Shown one piece after another: positions 1-10,800 of a stretch of 64,000 nucleotides of DNA; the first letter of the stretch is position 1; every line of letters begins with the position of its first letter. The DNA is from Trichoplusia ni (taxonomy: Eukaryota; Arthropoda; Insecta; Lepidoptera; Noctuidae), in assembly GCF_003590095.1 (NCBI RefSeq), contig NC_039492.1, positions 7,564,001 to 7,628,000 on the forward strand, in the 5' to 3' direction. The notes below the pieces were generated by a model that searched no databases, was not told the origin of the DNA, and saw only the letters and a program-made list of their open reading frames with translations. A program made the translations under genes and the position numbers.

Positions 1-90
1 TGTAAATAGCAGAATTGGGGCCCAGGCCTGGGACGTATACGTAATCATTAAAGATTGATTACTTTTATATTAAATAAACATATATCTTAC

Positions 91-3000
91 ATCTATAGCT
101 TCCAATTTAATCAAGGCCTTTGAACACAATTCAAATGCCCGAGCTTGAATTGCTATTGAGGCTATGGTACACCAAATCTGAAAATGTTAAAAATTATGCC
201 TTATTCAACACATAGGTAATTATCTTGAAATATACAAATTCAAGACAAGCCAGAAGGAGAATGGGCTATAATAGTAGACAGCTACCTGCTTTTACTGTGC
301 CAATGCTAGGCACTTATCCATAAGCATAATCAACAAGCCCTTACATTCGGTGAGTTTACGTCGAAATTCTATTTAGCTAAATTTCAAAAGTTGACTTGTT
401 TGCTATTTGCTCTTGGTCTTGCTGGACCGGAAGGAAAAGCCATCTAGTTGTGGGCTGTTAGCATACTCCAAGTCTGGTTGCATTTCTCTGAGGGCTAACG
501 CTGAGCGCTATCCGCTATCTAACCTATTTTTTTTTTTGTCCAGTGGAAATCCTCTCGGACATCCTTCCCCAAGGGGAAGGCGAAGGGGTGTGCCGGACTC
601 CTACCGGCTAAAACCACTGGAATGCTTCCCGCTTCCTTTAGTCGGGGGCCAAGCGCCGCCGAACGCTTTCGCAGTCTACCGCGAACCCCGACATGGAAGC
701 TCCTAAAAGAGCTACATCATCGTTGAGAGGAAGAGCAGTGTCTTCCTCATCGCTTTAAGAGGCGCGCCGTCCTTGCCCAGGTGCAGTACAGCAGTCTTCC
801 CCAAGACTGCTGTCCGAGGCTAATCATGGTGGCTGGAGAAGGGCAAATTTTGCCCTTCTTCTGCCCCTTGCTCGTCGGTGCGTAGAGGATGGTCACTTCT
901 CTCCCGTGTTCTCTCTGCGCTCTCATTGAGCGCCATCACTTCTTCGCAAAAATTAATGACGGCGCTCCAAGATTCTTCGCTCGAACTCATAGAGGCAACT
1001 ACGGCAGAGAGGAGCGCTATCTAACCTATCCTAACATTGTCTAGGCTCGCAGTAGGTATCGAGCTGACCTGCGTGTGCTGCGCCGGGTGCAGCAGGTGGT
1101 GGTGCGCGGCGAGGCGGGCGGCGTGCCTGAGCGCGGCGTGAGCGCGCGGGGGCCGGGCGCGGGCCCCGGCCGCCGCCGCGCCCGCCCAGTGCGCCGCCGC
1201 CGCCGCCCGCCAGCAGCGCGCCGCCTCCCGCCCGCGACCACCCTCTGACACACGGTCAAACGATTTAAGTAATTGGAAAAGTGCAAAAGCCAAACAAAAG
1301 CGTAAATGACTGGAAGCTGCTATAGGTATTTCTTTTGAAGATAACTAAAAATATGATAAAAAGTGTCTTTAAATTAGCGAGGGAGAGAAACACCTCTTCC
1401 GGGCGCTTATCTGAAGACACTCACCATTCTCAAATTAACTTACATTACTAACCGTTTACATTTTTATAAGAGTAAAGCTAAACATTATATGAAGAATATA
1501 CAATCTACAACTTACCGAGAGAACTTTGAGAATACAAATGACCGGCTAGAATATACATTTTCTTAATCTTCAGTGGTGAAGCCTTCTTGGAAGCCTCTAT
1601 GTTAGCTAACTGAAAAATAAGTTTAATTGATATCAAGAAAACGGTCAAGTGCCAGTCGGACTCACGATACTGAGGGTTCTGTACAAATAAGCTAAAATCG
1701 ACTGGGTGATAATCTACGAATATATATTACCGTAGGATTCGTAGTTAAACTTCGATTTTTACTATTAAATAGTGTATGCCTTTTTTGAGTCACTATAAAT
1801 TAACCATAAGACCTATAGTATCACCAAAAAGCACACTAATAAATAGTTTCACTTTGACTTACTTTTAGTAATTGTTGTTATAGCGACACTACAAATAAAT
1901 CTGTCACAATTTCAACTGTTTAGTGGACAAACAGACAACGGAACTTCAGAAATAGGGTTCTATTTTTGTGCTTTGGCTACAGAACCCTAAAAAGGTCACA
2001 AAAACGTACATTACCTACATTTTTAATTACAGCTTAAAAATTGACTTTATTTTTATAAAACTTCTCACCTGAAATGCCATCTCTGCTGCTTGAGTCAGTC
2101 TACCATTTTCCTTCAACTGCATTATACCATGTATTGATGGCACTAAGCTGACGCTGTCATTGATGTCCTCTAGAGCGCTTTGTTTTGCTAACCCGACCTC
2201 CTGTAAATGTGATGTAGCTTACTTAATCATTATTGACGCATAGGTTTACCTATCTAATGACCGCCTTCATCGTACATAGTTTTATTAACATACTGATGGG
2301 TAAAGTCCTTTTTTGTTCTGTTAATTAATCTTTATTAGATTCGACCCAAAACGACTTTTACATTGGAATACTTACCATTAGGCAAACCCATACTAATTCA
2401 TACTGCCTCTCTCTATACTGACAAATACCCGAAGCTCACGCGGACGAAATCGCGGGCAACAGCTAGTAACTAATAAGTAAAGTACTCTTTATATTTCTAC
2501 CTTATTTCTTGGTGAACCTGCATACAATTTTGATAAGGCTTCGTTATCTTCGAGGGCCATATAACATTTCTTCAAACCGTCAGTGTTATTTGACATTGTG
2601 TAATACTCAACTGCACTAGCCCTGTATCAAATAAATATGAAACTTATTACACTACCGCAAGGTAAGGAAAACTTAAACCATGTAATGCCACCTCATACTG
2701 AAATTTGGAATACTTTTTGCTGTGTTTGACTAAACACTGTATTATATAAATACTGGGTACCTACTACGCTTTTGTAGTTAATCATTTTTACTCACCAATT
2801 TTGTCTGTCAATGTAGTAATCACCGATGTTACTGTATGCCTGCTTGACTTGTGCGTCAGTTGTACTTGCAGACATTTTTAATAGTTCTACTACACGGAAC
2901 CAATGGCCTAGCCGTTTTCGAAGAGCTATAGCCAAATCACTGAAATATGATAGGAATTAATGAAAAAAAAATGACTCTTTTACCAACCAGTTTGACGAGA

Positions 3001-6000
3001 ATCGTGAGTTACGTTACATACCGCCTGTCTTCATTATGATATATCTTTTCAGCTGCATCAAAATCTTTGAAATAAGCTAATATTTCAGCCTTTTTCAGAG
3101 CATTTGAATGCAAAGCATTCAAACGCGAGACAAACTTAATTCCCGCATAATCATTGCGTCTGACAAATGCAGCTTCAGCTGTTTCTAATGCGGACTCAGA
3201 TTCGAAGTTTTTTAAAGCTGCTTCAGCAAGCAGTAACCTGGAGACAAAAAGTGAATAAAACCCATATTTTTTTTACTATTAGGAAACATGAACAAGAATG
3301 AAAAAAGCTCAATTTGGGACAATTTTCGCAATACCATCCCATATTTTTTACAGCGCAGCCTTATAGGTAAAAAGGCATTTTCACAAAACTATAAATTATA
3401 CGCGATAGACAGACACCAAACATACCAGAGTTGTGGATGAGGGTTATCTTTTATAAAGTTTTCTGCTTCTTTTAATCCTACTTTTTCAATAAGCTGTCGG
3501 GTATCCCTTAAAGACTTCACTTCGACTCGTACGATGTGCTGAGGTGTGCACTTATCGTCAACATTATCCAGGAGTGCCGTTGTGATTTCCAGTTCCTGAG
3601 AATTAAACACAACCTTTTTTTAATAACATTTTATTTTAATATAGGCACCCACAAATGTTCATGTAACCTAGATTCATTGATTCAATTCGAACACGTTTTT
3701 AAAATTTGCAAAACACTGGTCGTTCATTTGCAGACCAGTGTGTTTGCGAATTGAATGTTACTTTTACATCGTAAAAGTTGTTTTTATACAAGCCTACTAA
3801 GATATAAATATTAGGAAATGTTTAAGTTTTTACTCTTACCTTAAATCTACATAAGTATCCTTGCATGGTCAATGGCTCTTCGGGTTCAGTGTCTCTCATA
3901 ACATAGAGCCTCGCTTTCTCGGCCACTGCTAGCATCTGGGGATTGTCCGACGCCCACAGGCCACTCCAGACATCTTTCCGTAAAGCTTGGCCTATACTAA
4001 TATTATTTGCCATGTCGGTGTCCAACAAATACAGCGAACCGGGCTGATCGATAACATAGAATTTGCTACAAGTAAATAAAATATGATCAGCATTCGAATA
4101 AACAACTTAGTAGGTATTCAACTAATCACCAAATTTCAAATCACCTTGAGTTAGAATTGAGTCCTAACTTATAGGGCCGGGAATTCATGTTTATTGATGT
4201 GATTTTTTTAAGATTCACCAATGAAAACAATAGAATGGAGCCTGAATCTCTTCCCACTAACAAATGACTGTCTGAACTCGCGATACAGCATATTGTATCG
4301 TCCTGAAAACCCGCGTCATTGGACGTGGCCGGTGATCCATCAGCCTGATACAAATGTTCCGTAGCACCTAAAATAAAATTTATTGAAAGTAGGTATGCAA
4401 ACTTTCAAAAATGTCGTATTTATAACAATGTCTAACAATTTTTGTTACTTACGTGGTCTCGTTGGTGTAGAGAATTTCCATATTATAAATGATTCCTTCG
4501 AGGCTGCGACCACTATTGCTTTGCTGTTAATCGTTACGTATGCTACTGGAATGCTGACTGCCTTAGCTGTTTTTTTAAGAAAACATGATATGATAAACAA
4601 ATATTCATGACTAAACTTAATGTACCTAACTAAGATGCGATAAGTACAGGAAGGTAACACACCTTACACCGTCCTCGCATAATTGAGGTCAAAGCTAGCA
4701 GGTATTATTATTTCTTACCATCACATTGAATACCCTGTTGATTTGAGACAATAACTTGCCCTAGAGTCGCTATCACGCAGTATTCATCCACAGCGCACAT
4801 ATCTATGACATCAGGGATATGATTAATCCAGGACTGAAATAATACGAAATATTTTTATCTATTAAACAAAAATAATACTAATAATCGCAATGCAGAGTGT
4901 ATTCTTTTTCATTAGCGTAAAAATACATTATGCTAATGATTCACATATCGCAATTCGGAAAAAAAGAGTAACAGAAATCTATTTTGTAGTAAATAGCTGA
5001 TGATCTAGCACATACCTGATGAGTTACTGTATCCCAAAACGTAACAGTTTCACTGCTTGATACATAAGCCAATGTATTCCCGTAAAACGCATATTTATGA
5101 TCCATTTTGACATTAGCGAAATATATAAACGAGTCAATGGCGATAGCAAGACGTAACGACTTTTTCTCCCATGACAACGCTCTCATTGAACCGCCTGGTA
5201 CGCGTAAAGTGCGAATATGCTAAAAACAAATACCAATGTAGTGTGGCGATTTTTGAGAAATTATTAGAGAAGAGTGTTCTATTTTTTATGTTATATACTA
5301 TTTTTTTTACTTTTCCTACAAGATTGCTTGTAAGTATGTATATTAGTTTAAACATCACCTCTCCATATGCACCAAAGAACTGAACGACATTTGTTTTATC
5401 AGTAGTACAGCCTGCTGCTGCCATGATTGTGCCATTGTGGTTCCAATGGCAGTCAATAATTGTCATGTTTGTTTCGATTATCACGCTATCTAAAAAAAAA
5501 CCGTCAGTTAGCGAGGTACTTGTTGCTTGTTGCGGAAAAAGGTAGGATATCTTTGTCTAAGTTTTAGGTTTATATATCACAGTTTAAGTGTGCAATATTT
5601 AAATCTTTGTATAATATTTACTTATTCTGTGCACTTCAACACAAGTAATGAATGTGGCTTAAGAGTCTGCTAAACTAAAATAAGACGTGCGAAACGAAAA
5701 GTAAAATTTCCAATATTCTCTTATTTACCTTCCTCATTGCAATTTTTCATCAATAATATAACTCCACTCCTGTAACATATGGCTAGGACGGGCCTGTTTG
5801 GTGGTACAGTACCAGAGTACCAATCCATTGTTACTACCTCCATTGAACCTGATACTCCTTGTATGGCAACAGGCATCTACAAAGCATTGCATTTTATTTG
5901 TATTCAAAGTTTATAAAATGTCGTATCTATCTGGAAAAGTTTGGATACAAATGTCTTAAAAACTCTTTCTTTATTTTGACTGATTGATTTGAGAAACCTT

Positions 6001-7085
6001 TGTAACTCCTATTAAATTTCCTATATACATACAGTAAAGTTTCCTTGATCATCATAAAGGTGTAGCTCTCCATTGGAAAGAGCAAATAGTAGTTGTGAGT
6101 TATCTGGCGACCATTGTACTGCAGCAAGTCCTGGCCCTTTAATATCCTTGCCCCAAACTCTAGAACCATCTACTGACCCTACAATAACAGCTCCTATAAA
6201 ACAGAATAAATATCTATTAATTAACAAAGGTTTGAAGGTAATAAATAAAAATTTTCGTTACTCAAGAACTTTTAGTTACATAACTTACCATCTTCATAAG
6301 CAATGCAAATCTTTTGGCCGTCAGAGCCCCACGCCATACTTCTCACAGTCGATTTGTTTCTGTTATTTATCATCTCCTCGTACCAAGAGCCCTGAAAAAC
6401 ATAATATATTAATTTACTTCAACTGGTTCATGAATATTATTTAAAATATATTTAGGACTGTATATACCTTGTATAACATCCAGACAATGATGACACCATG
6501 TTCATCACTAGTTGTAAGCTTTTGGAAAACTTCATTCCAAATTGCCACACATAACTGTCCTGTGTGTCCTTCTAAACTTAGGTTCATTGAAAGATTTCCT
6601 CCACCACCTGATAATTAAATTATTTTAATGTCTTAATGCTACCCAGTATTTTTTTATCTTCTCTAAATAGGTACCAAAGATCATAAGATCTTGCGATTTC
6701 TGTCCGCGCCTACAGCAATGTAGACTGGTCTATTTCAATTTAATTATTATTATTTTTAGCTAATTTTAAAGTAAGACATTAAAATGGATTAAAAATTAAT
6801 ACAGGATAGGTAAATTTGTTATTTACTGTTTTTATTGGAATTGATAGCTTACCAGATTCCAGTTTGAGCACTTTTAACATGCCTTCTTCTCCACCAACTG
6901 CAATATATCCTGATGAATGGTTCCATGATATGCATGACACATTGGATTGTTTCGGTATCGCAATCTAAAATATTAGACATTACAGACAAAAATCTAAAGA
7001 TCATAATTTACAAATCCCATGATTACTATAGAAACACTTGATGACAACAAAACATAATTACCTTCTTACTCATATAAATGAACAT
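91..7085 (-). CDS. WDR35: WDR35 / IFT121 (Drosophila Oseg4), IFT-A subunit, 3' end outside window
   Basis: Intraflagellar transport complex A protein needed for retrograde transport and cargo entry in cilia. Twenty exons (- strand, 5' to 3'): 7062-7085, 6853-6964, 6468-6607, 6289-6391, 6033-6193, 5729-5876, 5359-5489, 5016-5219, 4719-4833, 4453-4566, 4145-4367, 3840-4065, 3426-3595, 3022-3237, 2796-2939, 2501-2621, 2069-2200, 1516-1609, 1069-1244, 91-177. They give 947 codons in one frame. The start reads MFIYMSKK, then IAIPKQSNVSCISWNHSSG, as in animal WDR35. WD40 propellers fill about residues 10-600 (VWGKDIKGPGLAAVQWSP, IALAVDSFIYFANV-type segments). A TPR-like solenoid follows (LIEKVGLKEAENFIKDNPHPQLW). 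The last visible exon (AFELCSKALIKLE) matches the family C-terminal part; the final zinc-binding tail is not in view. Oddities: exon 19 is extremely GC-rich, a solenoid segment seems absent between exons 16 and 17, and intron 19 holds a LINE. Confidence 0.95.
528..1015 (-). mobile_element. 5'-truncated R1-like LINE, 3' end with poly(A)
   Basis: The insert is flanked by the 14-bp direct repeat GCTATCTAACCTAT at 514-527 and 1016-1029, which fits a target-site duplication. A run of T starts at 527, so the element has a poly(A) tail on the minus strand. Its minus strand carries an open frame at 990-820 whose start (EESWSAVINFCEEVMALNES) resembles the C-terminal end of R1-clade ORF2. A roughly 280-nt 3' untranslated part with two perfect hairpins follows. 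It lies in intron 19 of WDR35. The clade is assigned from memory of such tails and is less sure than the insertion itself. Confidence 0.75.
788..813 (-). repeat. Perfect 11-bp stem-loop in LINE 3' UTR
   Basis: The arms ACAGCAGTCTT (788-798) and AAGACTGCTGT (803-813) are exact inverse complements around a 4-nt loop. In element sense this sits just after the ORF stop (822-820). A second perfect stem, 8-bp arms CCTTCCCC and GGGGAAGG with a 2-nt loop, lies at 563-580. Confidence 0.8.
1644..1994 (+). repeat. Lepidopteran dispersed repeat, 'gtcaagtgc...aaccct' type
   Basis: It begins GTCAAGTGCCAGTCGGACTC and ends TTTTTGTGCTTTGGCTACAG then AACCCTAAAAA. This layout (an opening gtcaagtgcgagtcggac block, a middle acaattTCAACTGT block, a closing agggttc...ggaaccct block) recurs in moth genomes. 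It fills most of intron 17 of WDR35. Other copies here are near 20205, 36501 and 44129. Non-coding. Confidence 0.7.
2430..2472 (-). repeat. Transposon end remnant in WDR35 intron 16
   Basis: On the minus strand this reads CTAGCTGTTGCCCGCGATTT then CGTCCGCGTGAGC, a terminal sequence seen very often in lepidopteran repeats. It sits in the intron between exons 16 and 17, the place where part of the usual protein seems to be missing. A more degraded likely relative is at 14833-14870 in a NALCN intron. Confidence 0.5.
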
Positions 7086-7876
7086 TTTTGCGAGTTATTT
7101 AGGCTTTTCTTGGTAGAAAATCACATTTAATCGTGCCTATATAACTAAAAGAAAAAGTTATAACTACTTTTATGTCATAAAGTCATGAACTATCAATAAC
7201 ATTCAAATTTCAAATAAATTTTCACCAGATATTTGCAACGCCTCTTTAAAACCACAAAACAATAGTTTTAGTTGGTATTTATTCACAGTAAAATTCGGCA
7301 GATACTTTATCAATCTACAAGTTATTTATATTGTTTTCTAAAAGTAACAAACAACAAGACAACAACAACAACAACAAGGAACAGTATTTCCACCGGCGCG
7401 CTATGGCACAGACGGTTTGCTTGACAACTCTCAGTTCAGAAATTATTTGAGACGAAAAGCTTGCTTATGTACATATTGTGTAGATAAGAAATATGATAAA
7501 ATGAAACTGTCGGCCCTAATTATTTTGATTTATTTTATCATAAAAGATACATTTTTATTAAAAATATGTATTCAAATTGATTAAATTGATTTCATTCCTT
7601 TTGTTTTTATTTATTAAATTATTCAGTTTGGTAACCCTGCCCAACGAAATCAAAATAATCGATAAAGTCAGGCAGTTTTATTCGTACAGCAAACTTTTCA
7701 GTTTTTCCACTTGAAATAATTTCCTTTAGCAACAATACTTTCTAATAAACCTAGTTAACAATATTATGTTAACTATCTTTTCGGGCATTAAGTCGAAACT
7801 ATTTCTGGTTTCGAAGTTCGGCTTATAGCCGACATTTATTTAACGCAAGATTTCAAATAAAATAATTATTAAGTTC
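7086..7876. promoter_or_regulatory. Divergent intergenic region between WDR35 and NALCN
   Basis: About 790 bp separate the two start codons, so both promoters and 5' UTRs must be here unless upstream non-coding exons exist. The sequence is AT-rich, with a short CAA-type microsatellite at about 7353-7378 and an ATCGATA motif (DREF-like core) near 7658. No TATA box is placed with confidence. Confidence 0.5.
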
Positions 7877-10800
7877 ATGAAAATGTTGGGTCGAAAACAA
7901 AGCCTAAAAGGGGAACCGGTACTAGCAGACTATGGCCCCGAAGAATCCCTAAACGAAAGTGCCGACATAGAATGGGTTAATAAGGTAAATAAGTGTAAAA
8001 AAATATTACTTTAATAAATTAAATTTCAATTAAAATAACGCATTTATTTTGTTTCAGTTATGGGTTAGAAGAATATTAAGATTATGTGCTTTATTAAGTT
8101 TAATGTCAGTTTCTTTAAATACTCCAAAATCCTTTGAAAAATATCCATATTTACAAACTATAACATTTGCAGTGGATTGTTGTGTTACTCTTCTATTTAC
8201 TGCAGAAATGATAGCCAAAATGCACATAAGAGGAATATTAAAGGTTTGTTATTTATTCTTTTGTACTTTCATAAGTGTATGTTATGAAATAACAGTTTAT
8301 TATAAGATAATTTTGTACCAATACAAAAAAAAGTTTATTTATAAGTAACTCATGAAACAAATAAATAATTAATGTGCCTAATAAACAAATTATTTTATTG
8401 CAGGGAGATGTAGCATACCTGAAAGATCACTGGTGCCAATTTGATGCTTCTATGGTATTTTTTCTATGGGTGTCAGTTTTATTGCAAATGTTTGAATTGA
8501 CTGGTATAGTGCCAAGATATAGTTATTTAAGTATTTTACGGGCACCCAGACCTTTAATAATGATTAGGTTTTTAAGAGTATTTTTGAAATTCTCTATGCC
8601 AAAATCTAGAATCAACCAAATATTCAAGTAAGTGTCCAAACTATGTATTTTATTATTTTGTTTTGTCCATTTTGTCCACCATTCTTAACAATTGTTTTTT
8701 TCTATTTATACAGGCGGTCAAGTCAACAAATCTATAATGTGACCCTCTTCTTCTTGTTCTTCATGTCACTGTATAGCTTGCTAGGAGTACAGTTCTTTGG
8801 AGAATTAACACACCACTGTGTCAGGAACTACACAGATCCATAGTAAGCATCAATTGCCTTCATAACTATGTTATGTTTTCATCTGTTGATCAATGTATAA
8901 TTCTTTGAAATTATTTTTCAGTCAAATAACCATAAACTCATTAGCCATCCCTGATACATTCTGCTCTCCTGACCCTGGCTCAGGCTATCAGTGTCCTCCA
9001 GGCATGAAATGCATGAAACTACATTTATCAAAATACATCATGGGTTTTAATGGCTTTGAGGAATTCAGTAAGTTGATTTTTGCCTGCATATAGGAACAAT
9101 TATACATAAAAGTCTAATTATAATTATTTCTCAATATTAAAATAAACTTATTAAAATATTTCTTATTTTCTAGCAACCAGCTTGTTTACTGTCTACCAAG
9201 CCTCTTCACAGGAAGGTTGGGTTTTCATAATGTATAGAGCTATTGATTCATTACCTACTTGGAGATCAGCTTTATACTTCAGGTATATCCAACTCATTAA
9301 AATTTATATAAATATGTTCAATTGAGAATGTATTCCTTAGCCAATCTTGTTTAGTTAATTTCTTTCATTCATGTCAGAAATAATTTATTTATTTATTTCA
9401 GTACTATGATATTTTTTCTGGCCTGGCTAGTAAAGAATGTTTTCATAGCTGTAATCACTGAAACATTCAATGAAATAAGAGTGCAGTTCCAACAAATGTG
9501 GGGGGTAAGGAACCCCATTACAAAAGGTAGCACAACACAGTTCTTTACAGGAGATGATAATGGATGGAAACTGGTTACCATTGATGAAAACAAACATTCA
9601 GGTATCACATCTATATCCCCATATTCGACTTTCATTATTAAATATTTTGAAAATGTAATGTAATATTTGTAACTTACAGGAAGTGCACCAGAAATATTTC
9701 ACAGATTACTAAGATCTGCATATTTTCGCTTATTAGTCATGGGGGTTGTATTAGCTAATGGCATAATAACAGCAACTATGAATTTCAAACATGATGACAA
9801 TCCAAGAGAGTTTTTTTACGAAAAATATTATTACATAGAGGTATGTGGACATTAATCACTTGTCTGACAAGAAATAGTTGTGTTACAAATAATATTTTTA
9901 AATCAACTATTTCAGATTGCATTTACAATATTTCTGGATTTGGAAGCACTAATAAAGATTTGGTGTTTGGGGCTAAAGGGTTACTTCAAGCACTCAGTCC
10001 ATAAGTTTGAGTTGCTTTTGGCTATTGGGACAACAATCCATATTATACCCCAACTTTACATGTCAGGTTTTACATATTTCCAGGTACATTTTAATATTAT
10101 TATTATCTGGCGTAACACTCGTAGCAGACTAGCAGCTGTCTTCCTTGTCCAACCTGTTAATTGAATGAGCCATGACAACATGTTCACATAGTTTGTTTCA
10201 TACTTTAACTACTCTGTTAGCAAGAAATGCAGAAATGCATGCAAGTAAAGTAATAATTATTCTGTGGCTTTTTACTTGCTTAGCCAATACGATTGTCCAC
10301 AACCTTACCTAAAGCTTTTTTTGTCGTATTTCCAGGTACTTCGAATAGTGAGGCTAATAAAAGCGTCGCCACTATTAGAAGGATTTGTCTACAAAATCTT
10401 TGGACCAGGAAAGAAATTAGGAAGCTTGATTATTTTTACTATGTGCTTACTTATCATCAGTTCTTCTATTTCAATGCAGCTGTTTTGCTTTCTATGTGAA
10501 TTTACAAAATTTGAAACTTTCGATGAGGTATGACGCAGCTTCTTTATTATACCTATTTTATAATTTATTATTATGAATTACCTTTATTTACAAAGTAATT
10601 ATTTTCAGGCATTCATGTCTATGTTTCAAATCCTTACTCAAGAAGCCTGGGTCGAGGTCATGGATGAGACTATGGTTCGAACAAGTCAAACATTGACACC
10701 TCTGGTTGCCATTTACTTCATATTATACCACTTGTTTGTCACTTTGGTAAGATACTTTAATCCATTAGTTTGAAATTAATTGTAGTTAAAAAATTGAGGC

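Noticed and set aside
407..706. 99-codon plus-strand open frame
   Set aside because: It runs antisense through the 3' UTR of the LINE and into its flank; no protein similarity.
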